Shown here: positions 43,739 through 52,742 of the stretch, one piece after another | How the letters are laid out: each line of letters opens with the position of its first letter | Position numbering within the stretch: the first letter of the stretch is position 1 | Assembly (NCBI RefSeq): GCF_021390435.2 | Contig: NZ_JAJVCN010000005.1 | Coordinates: 124,001-188,000, forward strand | Source of the DNA: Kibdelosporangium philippinense | Lineage (GTDB): Bacteria > Actinomycetota > Actinomycetes > Mycobacteriales > Pseudonocardiaceae | Length of the DNA stretch: 64,000 nt | Reading direction: 5' to 3' | Notes under the pieces: model-generated | The model's input: only the letters and a program-made list of their open reading frames with translations | The model's database searches: none | What the model was told of the DNA's origin: nothing | Position numbers and translations under genes: made by a program

Positions 43739-44256
43739 GCGGGCACCGCCCTTCGGTGCGCGCGGGTGCCCGTGAGCACGGCGACCGCGAGGACGGTGGT
43801 GGCGGTCTTGCCGGCGATGTGGCCGCTCAGGTAGGTCAGCGAGCCGAAGGCGAGCGGCAGGAACAGCAGGCTGTCGACGAGCAGCCCGATCGCGTTCGAC
43901 AGGCCCACGGCGGCGAGGCGATTCCGCTGTCGTAGTGGGGTGTAGGCGGCGAGGTCAGCCAGTTCGGATACCGCGAAGGCCGCGGCGCTGGCGAGGGCGA
44001 TGCGCGGTGAGGCGACCAGCCCGGACAACGCCGCGCCGAGGGCGATCGCGAGCAGCGTTGTCCGGGTGCCAACGGCGTCCTGCAGGAGGTCCCGGACGGT
44101 GAACGCGAGTCCGGCGAAGAACGCTCCGGCGGGAATCTGCAGGCCCGCGACGGCGACCGACGGACAGAGGGTGGAGGCCCAGTTCGCCCCGGCGATCGTC
44201 GCCGCATATCCGGCGAACAGGACCGCTGCGGCGAGGGGCCACCGGCGGGTGTTCAT
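43735..44256 (-). CDS. VUT-family (YhhQ-like) queuosine/7-deazaguanine precursor transporter
   Basis: 173 residues with five to six membrane helices. VUT-family features: AGANWASTLCPSVAVAGLQI, split by helix 2, then GAFFAGLAFTVRDLLQDAVG, the conserved FxxRDxxQ segment of the family, and SELADLAAYTPLRQRN. YhhQ-type proteins import preQ0/preQ1. ATG overlaps the preceding stop (ATGA), and its own stop overlaps the dpdA GTG. A transporter for the exact substrate class of the next enzyme is strong contextual support for both calls. Confidence 0.85.
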   Translation of the reverse strand: MNTRRWPLAAAVLFAGYAATIAGANWASTLCPSVAVAGLQIPAGAFFAGLAFTVRDLLQDAVGTRTTLLAIALGAALSGLVASPRIALASAAAFAVSELADLAAYTPLRQRNRLAAVGLSNAIGLLVDSLLFLPLAFGSLTYLSGHIAGKTATTVLAVAVLTGTRAHRRAVPA

Positions 44257-45047
44257 GCCGTCCCCGGCGGGGCATCGGTCGGATCCACGGCGCCGGGCGG
44301 GGGTTCGCCGGGGCCGGGTTGGGCGCGGCGGAAGGTGCGCTCGTCGACCAGCGGCTCGTGCACTTTCGGTGCCGAGGTGACCCACTGCTGCACAGGTGCC
44401 GGGCGGCCGGCGACGGTGCGGGCCCAGACCTGACGCCCGGTGTACTTGACGTTGGTGAGGATCCGCCGGACGGCCTTGGCGGTCCACCGCCCGGTCGGCG
44501 ACGGGGCCGGGTACTGGCGCGGGTCGCTGTTGAGCCGTGCGGCGATCGCGGTAAACGTCAGGCCGTGATCGGCGCGCCAACTGAAGATCTGCGTGACGAC
44601 CGCTGCGGTCTGCCAGTCCGGAACGAGAACCGCGCGCAGCTTGCTGTGCCCGGTGGGGTCGGTGACGCGGACGCGCAGGGCTCGGTAGCCGTAGGGCGGC
44701 GGCCCGATCTGGTACCCGGCCCGGACGAGTTCGACCATCACCTGACGGGCGCGGCGAGTGGTTTCGACGTGGTGCGCGGCGAGTGCTGCCCACTGGATGC
44801 GGTTGCCGCGAGCGTCGACCAGTTCGTCGTCAGGAGTCTGGCCGTACGCGTCGATTTCGCTGTCGACGGCGGGGGTACCCGATGGGCTTGTCCACAGGGT
44901 TGTCCACAGGCGGGACCACCACGGTCGACAGGTCTCGGCCACCGGTGTGCCAGTGCAGTGGTGACGACTGGCGGCGCGGAGCGCGGCGCGCTTGCGCCGG
45001 AACTCGGGGTGCCAGCCGCACTCGCGGCAGTACAGGCGGGTGGTCAT
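44253..45047 (-). CDS. Recombinase-domain protein lacking the serine catalytic domain
   Basis: 264 residues from ATG 45047. Starts with a Cys/His cluster (LYCRECGWHPEFRRK, ending HHC) and contains the Recombinase (PF07508-type) region of large serine recombinases: GYQIGPPPYGYRALRV, then LTFTAIAARLNSD, WTAKAVRRILTNVKYTGRQV. No resolvase domain or catalytic Ser precedes it. It overlaps both neighbours by four bases, so it is fixed in the operon and not a stray fragment. A DNA-binding role is likely, perhaps guiding the modification enzymes. Confidence 0.75.
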   Translation of the reverse strand: MTTRLYCRECGWHPEFRRKRAALRAASRHHCTGTPVAETCRPWWSRLWTTLWTSPSGTPAVDSEIDAYGQTPDDELVDARGNRIQWAALAAHHVETTRRARQVMVELVRAGYQIGPPPYGYRALRVRVTDPTGHSKLRAVLVPDWQTAAVVTQIFSWRADHGLTFTAIAARLNSDPRQYPAPSPTGRWTAKAVRRILTNVKYTGRQVWARTVAGRPAPVQQWVTSAPKVHEPLVDERTFRRAQPGPGEPPPGAVDPTDAPPGTA

Positions 45048-45982
45048 GCCGCTCGCCTCCAGCCGGGGTAGGTGACGCCGTTGACGGCGGGCCGGATGAC
45101 GTCGTCCTCGGTCGGCCACGGGACGCCGGCTGCCGTCGCGGCGGCGAGTTCGGCGTCGTGGGCGAGTTGGAAGACGAGCACCTCGTGGTGCGCGGTGAGC
45201 GCGGTCGGCGCACCGGCGGCACGGGCTCGGGCGGCGGCGCGACGTTCGGCGAGTGAGGCTCGGGTGACTAGTCGGCTGCCGCGCAGGCCGGCGGTCAGCG
45301 CGATGCACCGCTCGACCGGCGCCAGCCCGGCCGCGGTGGCGGCGGCGATGAGCGGGGTGGTCAGGTCAACCAGCGAGCCGTCCGGGTGCCGGAGAGGTCG
45401 CGCGATGACGGCGACGTGCCCGCCGGAGCGCAGCAGCGGCTCGCAGTAGAGCAGCGTCGTGGCGAGGTCGACGAGGGCGGACTCGACCGGGTCGCGGTCC
45501 GGACCGCTCGCGCGGTCGGCGGTGCGCAGGGTGGTCAGGACGAGTCCGACTCGGCCGATCAGCCCCGCGGCCCGGACGGTCGCGAGGACTTTTGGGCGGG
45601 CGTCGAGGACCGAGCCGTCGCGCCAGGCGCCCGCGGTCTTGGCGGCGGTGACGTTGGCGCGAGCGAGGGTCCACCACCGGCTGCGGGCGGTCAGTCCGAG
45701 CGCGTGACGGCCGGCGCGCAGCGCCTCAACGAGGGCGGTGCCCGCGCCGCAGTCGGGGTCGAGAACGAGGTCGCCGGGGCGGGTGTAGAGGGCGATCGCG
45801 TGGGCGGCGACGGCGGGCGGGATCCGGTCGGTGTCGGTCTCGGTGCCGGGCACACAGCTGGCGTCGCGTAGTTGCGCGAGCGGGTCACGCTGGCCGGTCG
45901 GCCAGACCGACAGCGGCGGCATCGGCGGCTCCTCCCCCGGCGGCAGGGGGAGCGGCCAGGGCGACGTGGGACGGTCAGTCAT
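45044..45982 (-). CDS. Degenerate DNA-methyltransferase-like protein
   Basis: 312 residues from ATG 45982, with GGAGA six bases upstream. Rossmann SAM-binding motif: LVLDPDCGAGTALVEALRAG near 75-95. The position where N4/N6 methylases have S/N/D-P-P-Y/W reads VLTTLRTADR, so canonical catalysis is unlikely. The C-terminal part ends in YPGWRRAA. Overlaps the following recombinase-domain gene by four bases and the preceding gene by eight. Might have become a DNA- or nucleotide-binding subunit. Confidence 0.7.
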   Translation of the reverse strand: MTDRPTSPWPLPLPPGEEPPMPPLSVWPTGQRDPLAQLRDASCVPGTETDTDRIPPAVAAHAIALYTRPGDLVLDPDCGAGTALVEALRAGRHALGLTARSRWWTLARANVTAAKTAGAWRDGSVLDARPKVLATVRAAGLIGRVGLVLTTLRTADRASGPDRDPVESALVDLATTLLYCEPLLRSGGHVAVIARPLRHPDGSLVDLTTPLIAAATAAGLAPVERCIALTAGLRGSRLVTRASLAERRAAARARAAGAPTALTAHHEVLVFQLAHDAELAAATAAGVPWPTEDDVIRPAVNGVTYPGWRRAA

Positions 45983-46967
45983 CGGAGGTCTCCTCACCGT
46001 CGGCGGCGTCGGTCAAGGCCGGCTGGCGGGTGAACACCAAGAGGTCGTCATGCACCTGGGTGTGCCGAGCGGGGGTCGCGAGCGGTCGTGTTGGACCCTG
46101 CGGTCGGGGGTGTGGGGCCGGGGTCGCGACTGCGAGCGCGCCGTCGCGGACGGGGACGCGCAGCAGTGCGATGCGATCGAGGTAGCGCAGTCCGGTGCGG
46201 TGCGCGGCGCGCACTAGCGAGCCGGTGGGGTCGGTGAGCCGATCACGGGAACGGTCACCGTGAGTGATAACGGCGAGGGTGCCGGTCGGGGTCAGCAGGC
46301 CGGCCCAGTCGGCGGGTCGGAACCAGTCGAGGGTGCGCGGGTCGGCCGCGGTGATGATGAGGTCGTAGCGGTCCGGACCGGCGGCGGTCGTGGTCGAGTC
46401 CGGTCCGGGATGGTGGTGTGTCGACGGTCCTGCGGGCTGGTCGGTGGTCGGACCGTCGATGCTCGGTCGGGGTCCGGACTCGGACTCGACCGACGCGTCA
46501 GCGGCGGGTTCGTCGACCGGGTCGGGGTGTGCGAAGGCGGTCTGGGTTTGGACGCCGCGGCCGAGTCGGACCACCGTCCAGCCCGCTTCGTGCAGTCCGG
46601 CGTACGGGCCGGGCCGGGCCTGGTTGCGGCTCCCGGTTGGCGACCACGATGCGGGTGGTGCGAGGTAGGGCGCGGGGTCGAGCAGGAGCACCCGTTGGCC
46701 GGGCTGGGTGTAGGTGGTGACGATCTTGATGACCGCGGTCAGCAGCCAGTTGGCGAGCAGTCCGGTTCCCTCGCGGAGGTCGTTCTGAGCGCACGGCCAG
46801 ACGGTGCTCGGCCGAGCGGGACGCGGATGGCGCAGCGTGAGGCGCAGGGCGCGCAGACGCGCTGCTCGCCGCCTCTGCGGGAGCGGGATCGGGACGGTCG
46901 AGGGGTCGGTCGGGCCGTGTTCCTGGGAGCTGTCTCCTGGTGAGCCGTTGCCGTGTGTTGGAGTCAT
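45975..46967 (-). CDS. Second methyltransferase-fold protein with disordered insert
   Basis: 330 residues from ATG 46967, with GGAGGAGA seven bases upstream. Same layout as its neighbour, but more degenerate: VWPCAQNDLREGTGLLANWL, then RVLLLDPAPYLAPPASW at the SAM-motif position, an acidic/Thr/His-rich low-complexity insert in the middle (about 140-205), and ITAADPRTLDWF near the former catalytic loop. C-terminal VHDDLLVFTRQPA resembles that of the neighbour. First gene of the five-gene leftward operon. Activity unknown. Confidence 0.65.
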   Translation of the reverse strand: MTPTHGNGSPGDSSQEHGPTDPSTVPIPLPQRRRAARLRALRLTLRHPRPARPSTVWPCAQNDLREGTGLLANWLLTAVIKIVTTYTQPGQRVLLLDPAPYLAPPASWSPTGSRNQARPGPYAGLHEAGWTVVRLGRGVQTQTAFAHPDPVDEPAADASVESESGPRPSIDGPTTDQPAGPSTHHHPGPDSTTTAAGPDRYDLIITAADPRTLDWFRPADWAGLLTPTGTLAVITHGDRSRDRLTDPTGSLVRAAHRTGLRYLDRIALLRVPVRDGALAVATPAPHPRPQGPTRPLATPARHTQVHDDLLVFTRQPALTDAADGEETSDD

Positions 46968-47512
46968 CGCGGGTCTCCTCCGACGGGTGGGTGCTGTGCG
47001 TTCTGACACCCCTGAACTCCGTTTTTCGGCCCGCTTTTGGACACGCTTTCGAAAATTCGTTGACCCAACCTTGCCCGGCTACCGACACGCGCTCATGGAA
47101 TTCCCCTGAGTGCGTGTTCCAAGAGGGCGAGAAACTGGGTCTTATGCAGGCGCTAAGAGCCTCTCCGTGCCGGTTTCGGACCGGTCTCCGGCAGATTTTT
47201 CAAGATTTTCCCGCGGCCTACTATTGATCTTGAAGCCGCACCCCGGATGAGGACCTGGAGGGCTACTACGTCACTACTAGATCACTACTAGAACAGCAGG
47301 TCAACCGCTACTAATTCCGATCAATGCACCCTGCCTCAAGAGGTCAGAAGTGGATCTTGGCAAGGCTGGTCCATGAGGGGACGTAGTAGTGACGTAGTAG
47401 CCCGGTGAAGATCATTCTAGTAGTGATCTAGTAATGACGTAGTATTTCCGTAGTAGCCGCCGTGGCTTCCTGGCGTCGTTGTTGTTCGCATCGACGCCGT
47501 GGGAGTCACGAC
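46968..47512. other. Divergent intergenic region with inverted/direct CTACTACGT repeats
   Basis: 545 bases with no gene. Left part is the promoter for the leftward operon. 47264-47293 and 47415-47444 form a 30-bp inverted repeat with one mismatch (core TACTACGTCACTACTAG / complement). Further ACGTAGTAG copies occur at 47381-47389 and 47392-47400, and CCGTAGTAG at 47449-47457. Candidate operator array, replication origin or transfer origin. Confidence 0.6.
47264..47444. repeat. 30-bp inverted repeat with internal ACGTAGTAG direct repeats
   Basis: Arms 47264-47293 and 47415-47444 match at 29 of 30 positions. Two ACGTAGTAG units sit in the 121-base spacer. The repeats are AT-rich compared with neighbouring genes. 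Confidence 0.75.
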
Positions 47513-48490
47513 ATGGCTGCACAATCTGTTTTTCGCCGCAGTGATGACGACGCTGTCCCAAACTCGATGGATATCGCGCGGGACACTTTTACCTGGCTGG
47601 TGACCGGGCCGGATCCGCTGTCACTAAACGGCAGGCTGTTTCCCGGTTTGCCCAACCGGTACATCCCGCTGGACGAGGTTCGCGACCGGCTGCTGGCGCG
47701 CCGGTGCCCGCAGGCGACGCGGGATGCGGTGTGGGCGCATCTGGTGCTGCGCTCCCGTACAGAAGGAGCGACCTGGACGGTCGCCGCGGTCGGGGTTGCG
47801 CTGCCCGCGCTGACCTCCGTCGCGGCCACCTTGACCAACCGGTTTGCCGGCGATCCAGCCGACGTTCACGCCGAAGTGCTGCGCGGCTTCCTGACCGCGT
47901 TGTCGACCATCGACCTGCGTCCGCCGCGGATCATGCTCCGGCTGCGATGGGACGCGTACCGGTCCGGCCATCAGGCTCTGGATGAAGCACTCGCGGGTCC
48001 GACTCCGGTCGCGCCGGGCTTCCGATCCACCCCGCCGCACCCGCCCTGGGGGCATCCGGATCTGGTCCTCGCCCGCGCTGTGGCGGACGGAGTCCTGACC
48101 CCGACCGAGGCCGCGCTGATCGGCGCGACCCGGTTGGAAGAGGTGCCCGTCGCCGACTGGGCGGCCTGGCATCAGACCGGCGAGTGGGCGGTCTACAAGG
48201 CGCGCAAACGCGCCGAGCTCCGGCTGGCCGCCTACCTGCGTGACGGCGCCGTCGCCGACGACCCGACCGATCCGCTGACCGACCAGGTCGCCACCTCTCT
48301 GGCCTTGACGCAGCCGACCGCACCAGTCCGGGACACCACTCACTCGTCACTGTCCGTGTCGGCCGTCGAGGTCGATTCGGCGCAAAAAGTTGCGCGTCGC
48401 GTGTCCAAAACGGACCCGAAATCCGGAGTTCAGGGCTGCGGGGGACACCCGCGTTCCGCCCGACCTCTGGAGGTGCCCCAATGCGCCTGA
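47513..48490 (+). CDS. Conserved conjugative-element protein of unknown function
   Basis: 325 residues from ATG 47513 with GGGAG upstream; an earlier GTG-type start at 47462 is possible. Helical, with VHAEVLRGFLTALSTIDLRPPRIMLR, split here, and GEWAVYKARKRAELRLAAYL. No catalytic motif. First gene of the rightward transfer operon; a replication or regulatory role is plausible. It starts just after the repeat array and its end overlaps the pilin gene by ten bases. Confidence 0.7.
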   Translation: MAAQSVFRRSDDDAVPNSMDIARDTFTWLVTGPDPLSLNGRLFPGLPNRYIPLDEVRDRLLARRCPQATRDAVWAHLVLRSRTEGATWTVAAVGVALPALTSVAATLTNRFAGDPADVHAEVLRGFLTALSTIDLRPPRIMLRLRWDAYRSGHQALDEALAGPTPVAPGFRSTPPHPPWGHPDLVLARAVADGVLTPTEAALIGATRLEEVPVADWAAWHQTGEWAVYKARKRAELRLAAYLRDGAVADDPTDPLTDQVATSLALTQPTAPVRDTTHSSLSVSAVEVDSAQKVARRVSKTDPKSGVQGCGGHPRSARPLEVPQCA

Positions 48491-49017
48491 TTGATCGTTT
48501 CCCGACCGCCGCGGTTCGGCCCCGCCGCACCCGCTCCGACGGTCGCCCGCAATCCCCAGCACAGTCCTCAGCCCGCTCGGCGACGCCATGCGTACCGCCG
48601 AACTCCACCCACCACGAACCGTCCACTGCTCCGATGACTGCGTCTGGCCGCGAGTCCGGGGCGAGGCGTGCGCGCCGCTCTCGGCGCGTGCTGTTGGTCG
48701 TCGAGATCGCGGCTCTGGCACTCGTGCTGACCGCGTCGACAACGACGGCCACAGCCCACGCCGATGTCGTGGTGCTCGCGCTCGCGGACTCGGTCACCAC
48801 CGTGCTGAACAACGTCCGTAACTGGATCATGGGCATCCTCGCGGGACTCGCGACGGTGTTCCTGTCCATCGGCGGGGTCCGCTACGTGATGGGCGGCGGC
48901 GACCCCGGCGAGGTCGAGAAAGCCAAGACCGCGTTCAAAAGCGCGGGGTGGGGCTACGGCCTCGCGGCCCTGGCGCCGCTGGTCGTGGAGATCCTCAAAG
49001 GGATCGTGGGGGCCTGA
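48481..49017 (+). CDS. VirB2/TrbC-like pilin of the conjugation apparatus
   Basis: 178 residues from ATG 48481 with GGAGG upstream. A basic Pro/Ser-rich leader, then a first membrane helix (VLLVVEIAALALVLTAS), a short loop ending in HADVV, and a second and third segment: WIMGILAGLATVFLSIGGVR, then GWGYGLAALAPLVVEIL. The linker GGGDPGEVEKAKTAFKSAG is typical of VirB2-like pilins of actinobacterial elements. It is expected to build the cell-surface transfer channel or pilus. Confidence 0.8.
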   Translation: MRLIDRFPTAAVRPRRTRSDGRPQSPAQSSARSATPCVPPNSTHHEPSTAPMTASGRESGARRARRSRRVLLVVEIAALALVLTASTTTATAHADVVVLALADSVTTVLNNVRNWIMGILAGLATVFLSIGGVRYVMGGGDPGEVEKAKTAFKSAGWGYGLAALAPLVVEILKGIVGA

Positions 49018-49020
49018 CCG

Positions 49021-51096
49021 ATGGCCGCCGCCAGCGCCCCGCCCACGGTGCGCCCGTACCGCCCAGCCGGCGGCCCGGCCGAGACCGCTGCCCCCGGACT
49101 GGCTCACGGGGACCGGGTGATGCTCTCCCCGGTCACCGGAGCCGGCGCCGACCGGGCCGCGCGGCGGCAGGGACCACGGCACCGGCGCCTGGGCTGGATG
49201 CTGGCGCTGAGCCTGATCGTGCTCTTCCTCGCGGCGCTCGCGGTCAGCGCGGCGGCGCAGCCGACCACGCCGAAACCCGACCCGTGTTCCGGACCGGAGC
49301 CGCGTCCGATCCCCTGCGCACCGGCCCCCACCCCGCCGACGACGCCGCTGCCGGAGTCCTGCAAGCGCAACCCGCTGCCGTACTGCTTCCCGTCGACCAC
49401 ACCGGGCCAGCCAACCGCTACCAGTTCGCCGACCACGACGAGCACGTGCTCGAACATCCCGCCCGGTCAACCGCGTCCGCCGGACTGCATCCCGCAACCG
49501 ACCACGCCCCCACCCAGCACAGGGCAACGGCCCCCTGGCACGGGCAACAACGGCGACCCGGACTGCGGGATCACCAACATCGGCGGCTGCATCGCCAAAG
49601 CCATCAACTCGGTGTTCCGGGACCTGGTCAACGCCGCCCTGTCGCCGATCCTCGACCTGCTCGGCCACACCGCCCTGTCCACACCGACCATCGATTCCCT
49701 GCCGGGCATCGGCGAGCTGTGGAACAACTCGTGGGAGCTCGTGGTCGCCGCCTACGGCCTGTTCGTCCTCGTCGGCGGCATCGTGGTGATGAGCCACGAG
49801 AGCATCCAGGCCCGGTATTCCATCAAGGAGATCGGCCCGCGGATCCCGGTCGCGTTCCTGGCCTCGGCTCTGTCGCTGTTCTTCGCCGACAAGTTCATCC
49901 AACTGGCCAACGCACTGACGTTGGGGGTGCTCGGCGGCGGGGTGAACCCGCCCTCGTTGGGCAACACGCTCAAGGACGCCGTGCAGGGCATCCAGTCCGG
50001 CGGGCTGTTCATCATCCTGGTCGGCCTGGTGCTCGTCGTGGTCGGTTTGGGCCTGCTGATCGTCTACGTGGTCCGGATCGTCATCACCCTGATCCTGATC
50101 ATCTCCGGGCCGCTGTTCCTGATGTGTCACGCCCTGCCGCACACCGAGCCGCTGGCCCGCTGGTGGTGGAAGGCCATCACCGCGGTACTGGCCATCCAGG
50201 TCGCCCAGGCGCTGGTGCTGATCACTGCGGTGCGCACCTTCCTGTCCGGCGGTGTGCACCTGTTCGGCTCGACCCTGTCCGCGCTGGGCACCCTGGTCGC
50301 CGCGATCGCGTTGTTCTTCATCCTGTTCAAGATCCCGTTCTGGCTCCTGTCGGCAGTCAAGGTCAGCTCCGGCCGCTCGTTCCTCGGTGGTTTGGCTCGC
50401 GCCTACATCGCGGCGAAGACCTTCGGCATGGTCGCCGGCAAGGCCGGCGCGTTCGGCAAGGCCGGCGCAGCCAGTGCGGCCCGCGGCGGCGGGAAGAGCA
50501 CCGGTCGCGGCGGTGGCGGTAGCGCCGGTGCGGCGGATCCGCCGTGGCCAGCCCAGCCGAGGCTGGCGCCCACCCCCGAGATGGTCAACAAGCGGCTCAA
50601 GGCGGCCCATGACGCCGAGCGCACTCGCGCGGCCCGTCAGTCCCGCGTGCCCTCCCAGGCGCCGCAGTTCCTGCAGCCCACCCCACAGCAGACCACCCAC
50701 GACCCCGCCGTCACCCCGGCAAACCAGGGACCGACCATGCCTCCTGAGTTCAGCTCCGCACCCACTCCCGCCGCGCCCACGTCACGGCGAGGGCCGCAGC
50801 CCGGATCGGCACCCCAGTTCCAAGCGGCCGGAGGGCCGCGTCGACGCGGCGCCGCTCCGCCGCCAGCCCGCCCGATCCGCGTGGCGTCGGTGCCCCCGCA
50901 CCTGCGGTTCCAGGCGGCTACTCCACAACCGCCGCAGCCGCCGTCGCCACCCAAGCCGGCGTCCGCTCCTGCCGCACCGGTGTTCCGGCAAGCGCAGCCC
51001 GAGCCACGTATCGGCGATGCCTACCGGCGCACGCAGTCCGTTCCGCCGCCGGTGTTCCGCGCACCGAAACCCGCCCCAGGAGGTGAAGGGAAATGA
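49021..51096 (+). CDS. TrbL/VirB6-like conjugal transfer membrane protein
   Basis: 691 residues. A cytoplasmic start, one helix (GWMLALSLIVLFLAALAVSA), a long Pro/Thr-rich segment, then six to seven helices (LVVAAYGLFVLVGGIVVM, VRIVITLILIISGPLFLMCH, GTLVAAIALFFILFKIPFWL), and a very Pro/Ala-rich C-terminal tail of about 220 residues. Matches TrbL/VirB6-like inner-membrane channel components. It follows the pilin by three bases. The next gene of the transfer operon is separated from it by the inserted recombinase module. Confidence 0.82.
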   Translation: MAAASAPPTVRPYRPAGGPAETAAPGLAHGDRVMLSPVTGAGADRAARRQGPRHRRLGWMLALSLIVLFLAALAVSAAAQPTTPKPDPCSGPEPRPIPCAPAPTPPTTPLPESCKRNPLPYCFPSTTPGQPTATSSPTTTSTCSNIPPGQPRPPDCIPQPTTPPPSTGQRPPGTGNNGDPDCGITNIGGCIAKAINSVFRDLVNAALSPILDLLGHTALSTPTIDSLPGIGELWNNSWELVVAAYGLFVLVGGIVVMSHESIQARYSIKEIGPRIPVAFLASALSLFFADKFIQLANALTLGVLGGGVNPPSLGNTLKDAVQGIQSGGLFIILVGLVLVVVGLGLLIVYVVRIVITLILIISGPLFLMCHALPHTEPLARWWWKAITAVLAIQVAQALVLITAVRTFLSGGVHLFGSTLSALGTLVAAIALFFILFKIPFWLLSAVKVSSGRSFLGGLARAYIAAKTFGMVAGKAGAFGKAGAASAARGGGKSTGRGGGGSAGAADPPWPAQPRLAPTPEMVNKRLKAAHDAERTRAARQSRVPSQAPQFLQPTPQQTTHDPAVTPANQGPTMPPEFSSAPTPAAPTSRRGPQPGSAPQFQAAGGPRRRGAAPPPARPIRVASVPPHLRFQAATPQPPQPPSPPKPASAPAAPVFRQAQPEPRIGDAYRRTQSVPPPVFRAPKPAPGGEGK

Positions 51097-51125
51097 GTCA
51101 GCCAGTAAGGATTCCGACGGTCGTT

Positions 51126-52742
51126 TCATACTGCACCTCCTGCGATTGTTGGGGTTGTTCGCTTGCCGCGCGATGTGGGTTTGGCGGCTTGCTGTCGGTA
51201 GATGGCTTGGGTTTCCTCGTTCCAGGGGATGCACCATCGTCGGCTGGTCTCGACGCGCCGGACGGGCACGAGGTCGTGGCGGATCCAGTAGTAGATCGCT
51301 TTGGTCGACACGCCCAGCAGCTTGGCTGCTTGGGTGACGCTGACCTCGCCGTCCTGGACGGCTGCGGTGCGCGGGGCGGGGATGCCGTAGGTGTCCCGGA
51401 TCCTCGCAACGGCCGCGGTGTCGAACGGACGCCCCTTGCCGGTGGTCAGCCCGGCGGCGTTGAGCTGCTCGGCGAGTTGGGCGCTGGTCTTGGCCGCACC
51501 ATAGCGGCTGATGATCTCCACTGCGGTGGTGGGGGTGCGGCCGGGGCCCTTGCGGTTGACCGTGATCTCGTCGGTAGCGCCGGTGTGCCACCGCACCCCG
51601 ATCCGCACCTGCCCACGCTGCTCGATCGGCAGCAGGGTGATGTCGGCGATGAGTGTGCGCAGCAGTCGCTTGCGATCCCGCGGGCTCGTGTCGGGGTCGT
51701 CCCACAACCGCGGCAGGTCCGCCGCCAGCGCCTCCAGCGTCGAGCGGGGCGGCAGCGGCGGCTTGGCCGCCCGTGCGGTCTCCAACGCCGTCTCCGCCTC
51801 GGCCAGCGCGGCGAGTTTGGCCTCCCAGCGGGACTCCAGACTCCGTGCCACCAAACGGTTCTCCGGTTCCACCTGACTGAACGCGCGCTCAGCGCGGTCG
51901 GCCTCGTAGCGGGCGCGCTCGACCGCGAGTTCGGCGGCCCGATGGCTGCGGACGTGTCGTTCGGTGACTTCGTCGGCCACCGCCAACGCCGCGGTGATCT
52001 GCTCGGGCGTGACCGCCTCAAGCAGCAACCGGCCGACCACGTCGTCCACGGTGGCCACCGCGACCGAACGGCAGCCCGTGGTGCTCGCCTGGTCGCTGGC
52101 GCTGGTGCATACGTAAAACACGTAGTGGCGGTTGCCGTACCGGGTGCCCATCCGCGCACCACACGCGCCGCAGTAGATGATGCCCTGGCACAACGCGCTG
52201 CCCTCGCGTGGCGGGCGAGCACCGCGGGCGGTGTGGTTCGCGGCGAGTTTGGCCTCGTTGTCCAGGAACTGCTGCCAGCTGATGTAGCCCTCGTGATGGT
52301 CGTGGATGAGCACCGTCCACTCGTCGCGGGCGCGTTTGCGCCGCGCGGAGCGCACTGTGCCGTCCGGTTGCACCCGGCGCTTGTCGTAGCTGCGCCCGTA
52401 GGTGTAGGCACCGGCGTAGGCGGGGTTCTTCAGCGCCTGCAACACCCGATAGTGGCCCAGTTTTCCCCACTTCAGCCGCCCGGCCCATGCCCCGCCGTAG
52501 GCACGTTGCGGGAACAGACGGTCGGTGTCGGCGAACGCCTTGACCACGCCGTAGGCCGAGCCGGTGCGGGCGAACTCGGCGAACAGGTCCTCCACCGCGG
52601 TGCGGACCTGCTCATCCGGGTCGATCACCACCTGTCCGTCGAGGTCGTAGACGAACCCGACCGCGAGCTGGGCACGCAGCTCACCTCGATGTGCGGCAGC
52701 CAGTTTCGCGCCGTGCAGGCGGCCAGCCAGCAGGTGGAGCTC
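51126..52742 (-). pseudogene. C-terminal part of serine recombinase split by RIT element
   Basis: About 538 in-frame codons to the RIT boundary; a start-like GTG exists at 52631. Contains the Recombinase domain, a zinc ribbon (IIYCGACGARMG), a Leu-rich coiled region and a C-terminal MerR-like helix-turn-helix (VSVTQAAKLLGVSTKAIYYW). Reading upstream gives EAELHLLAGRLHGAKLAAAHRGELR directly at the RIT edge, written here in two parts: EAELHLLAGR and LHGAKLAAAHRGELR. That joins in frame to the fragment at 56.2-56.6 kb. The combined protein would be about 687 residues. Confidence 0.88.

Noticed and set aside
44253..45308. Longer start for the recombinase-domain protein
   Set aside because: The added 87 residues are Arg-rich and antisense-like, lying within the upstream methyltransferase-like gene; the ATG at 45047 gives the regular four-base overlap.
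47264..47457. Possible CRISPR array
   Set aside because: Repeats are inverted and irregularly spaced, with no constant spacer length and no cas genes in the window.
48568..50700. Leftward frame of 710 codons under the TrbL-like gene
   Set aside because: Rich in Arg/Asp/Gly/Gln repeats, as expected from the complement of a GC-rich membrane-protein gene; no ribosome-binding site or family signal.
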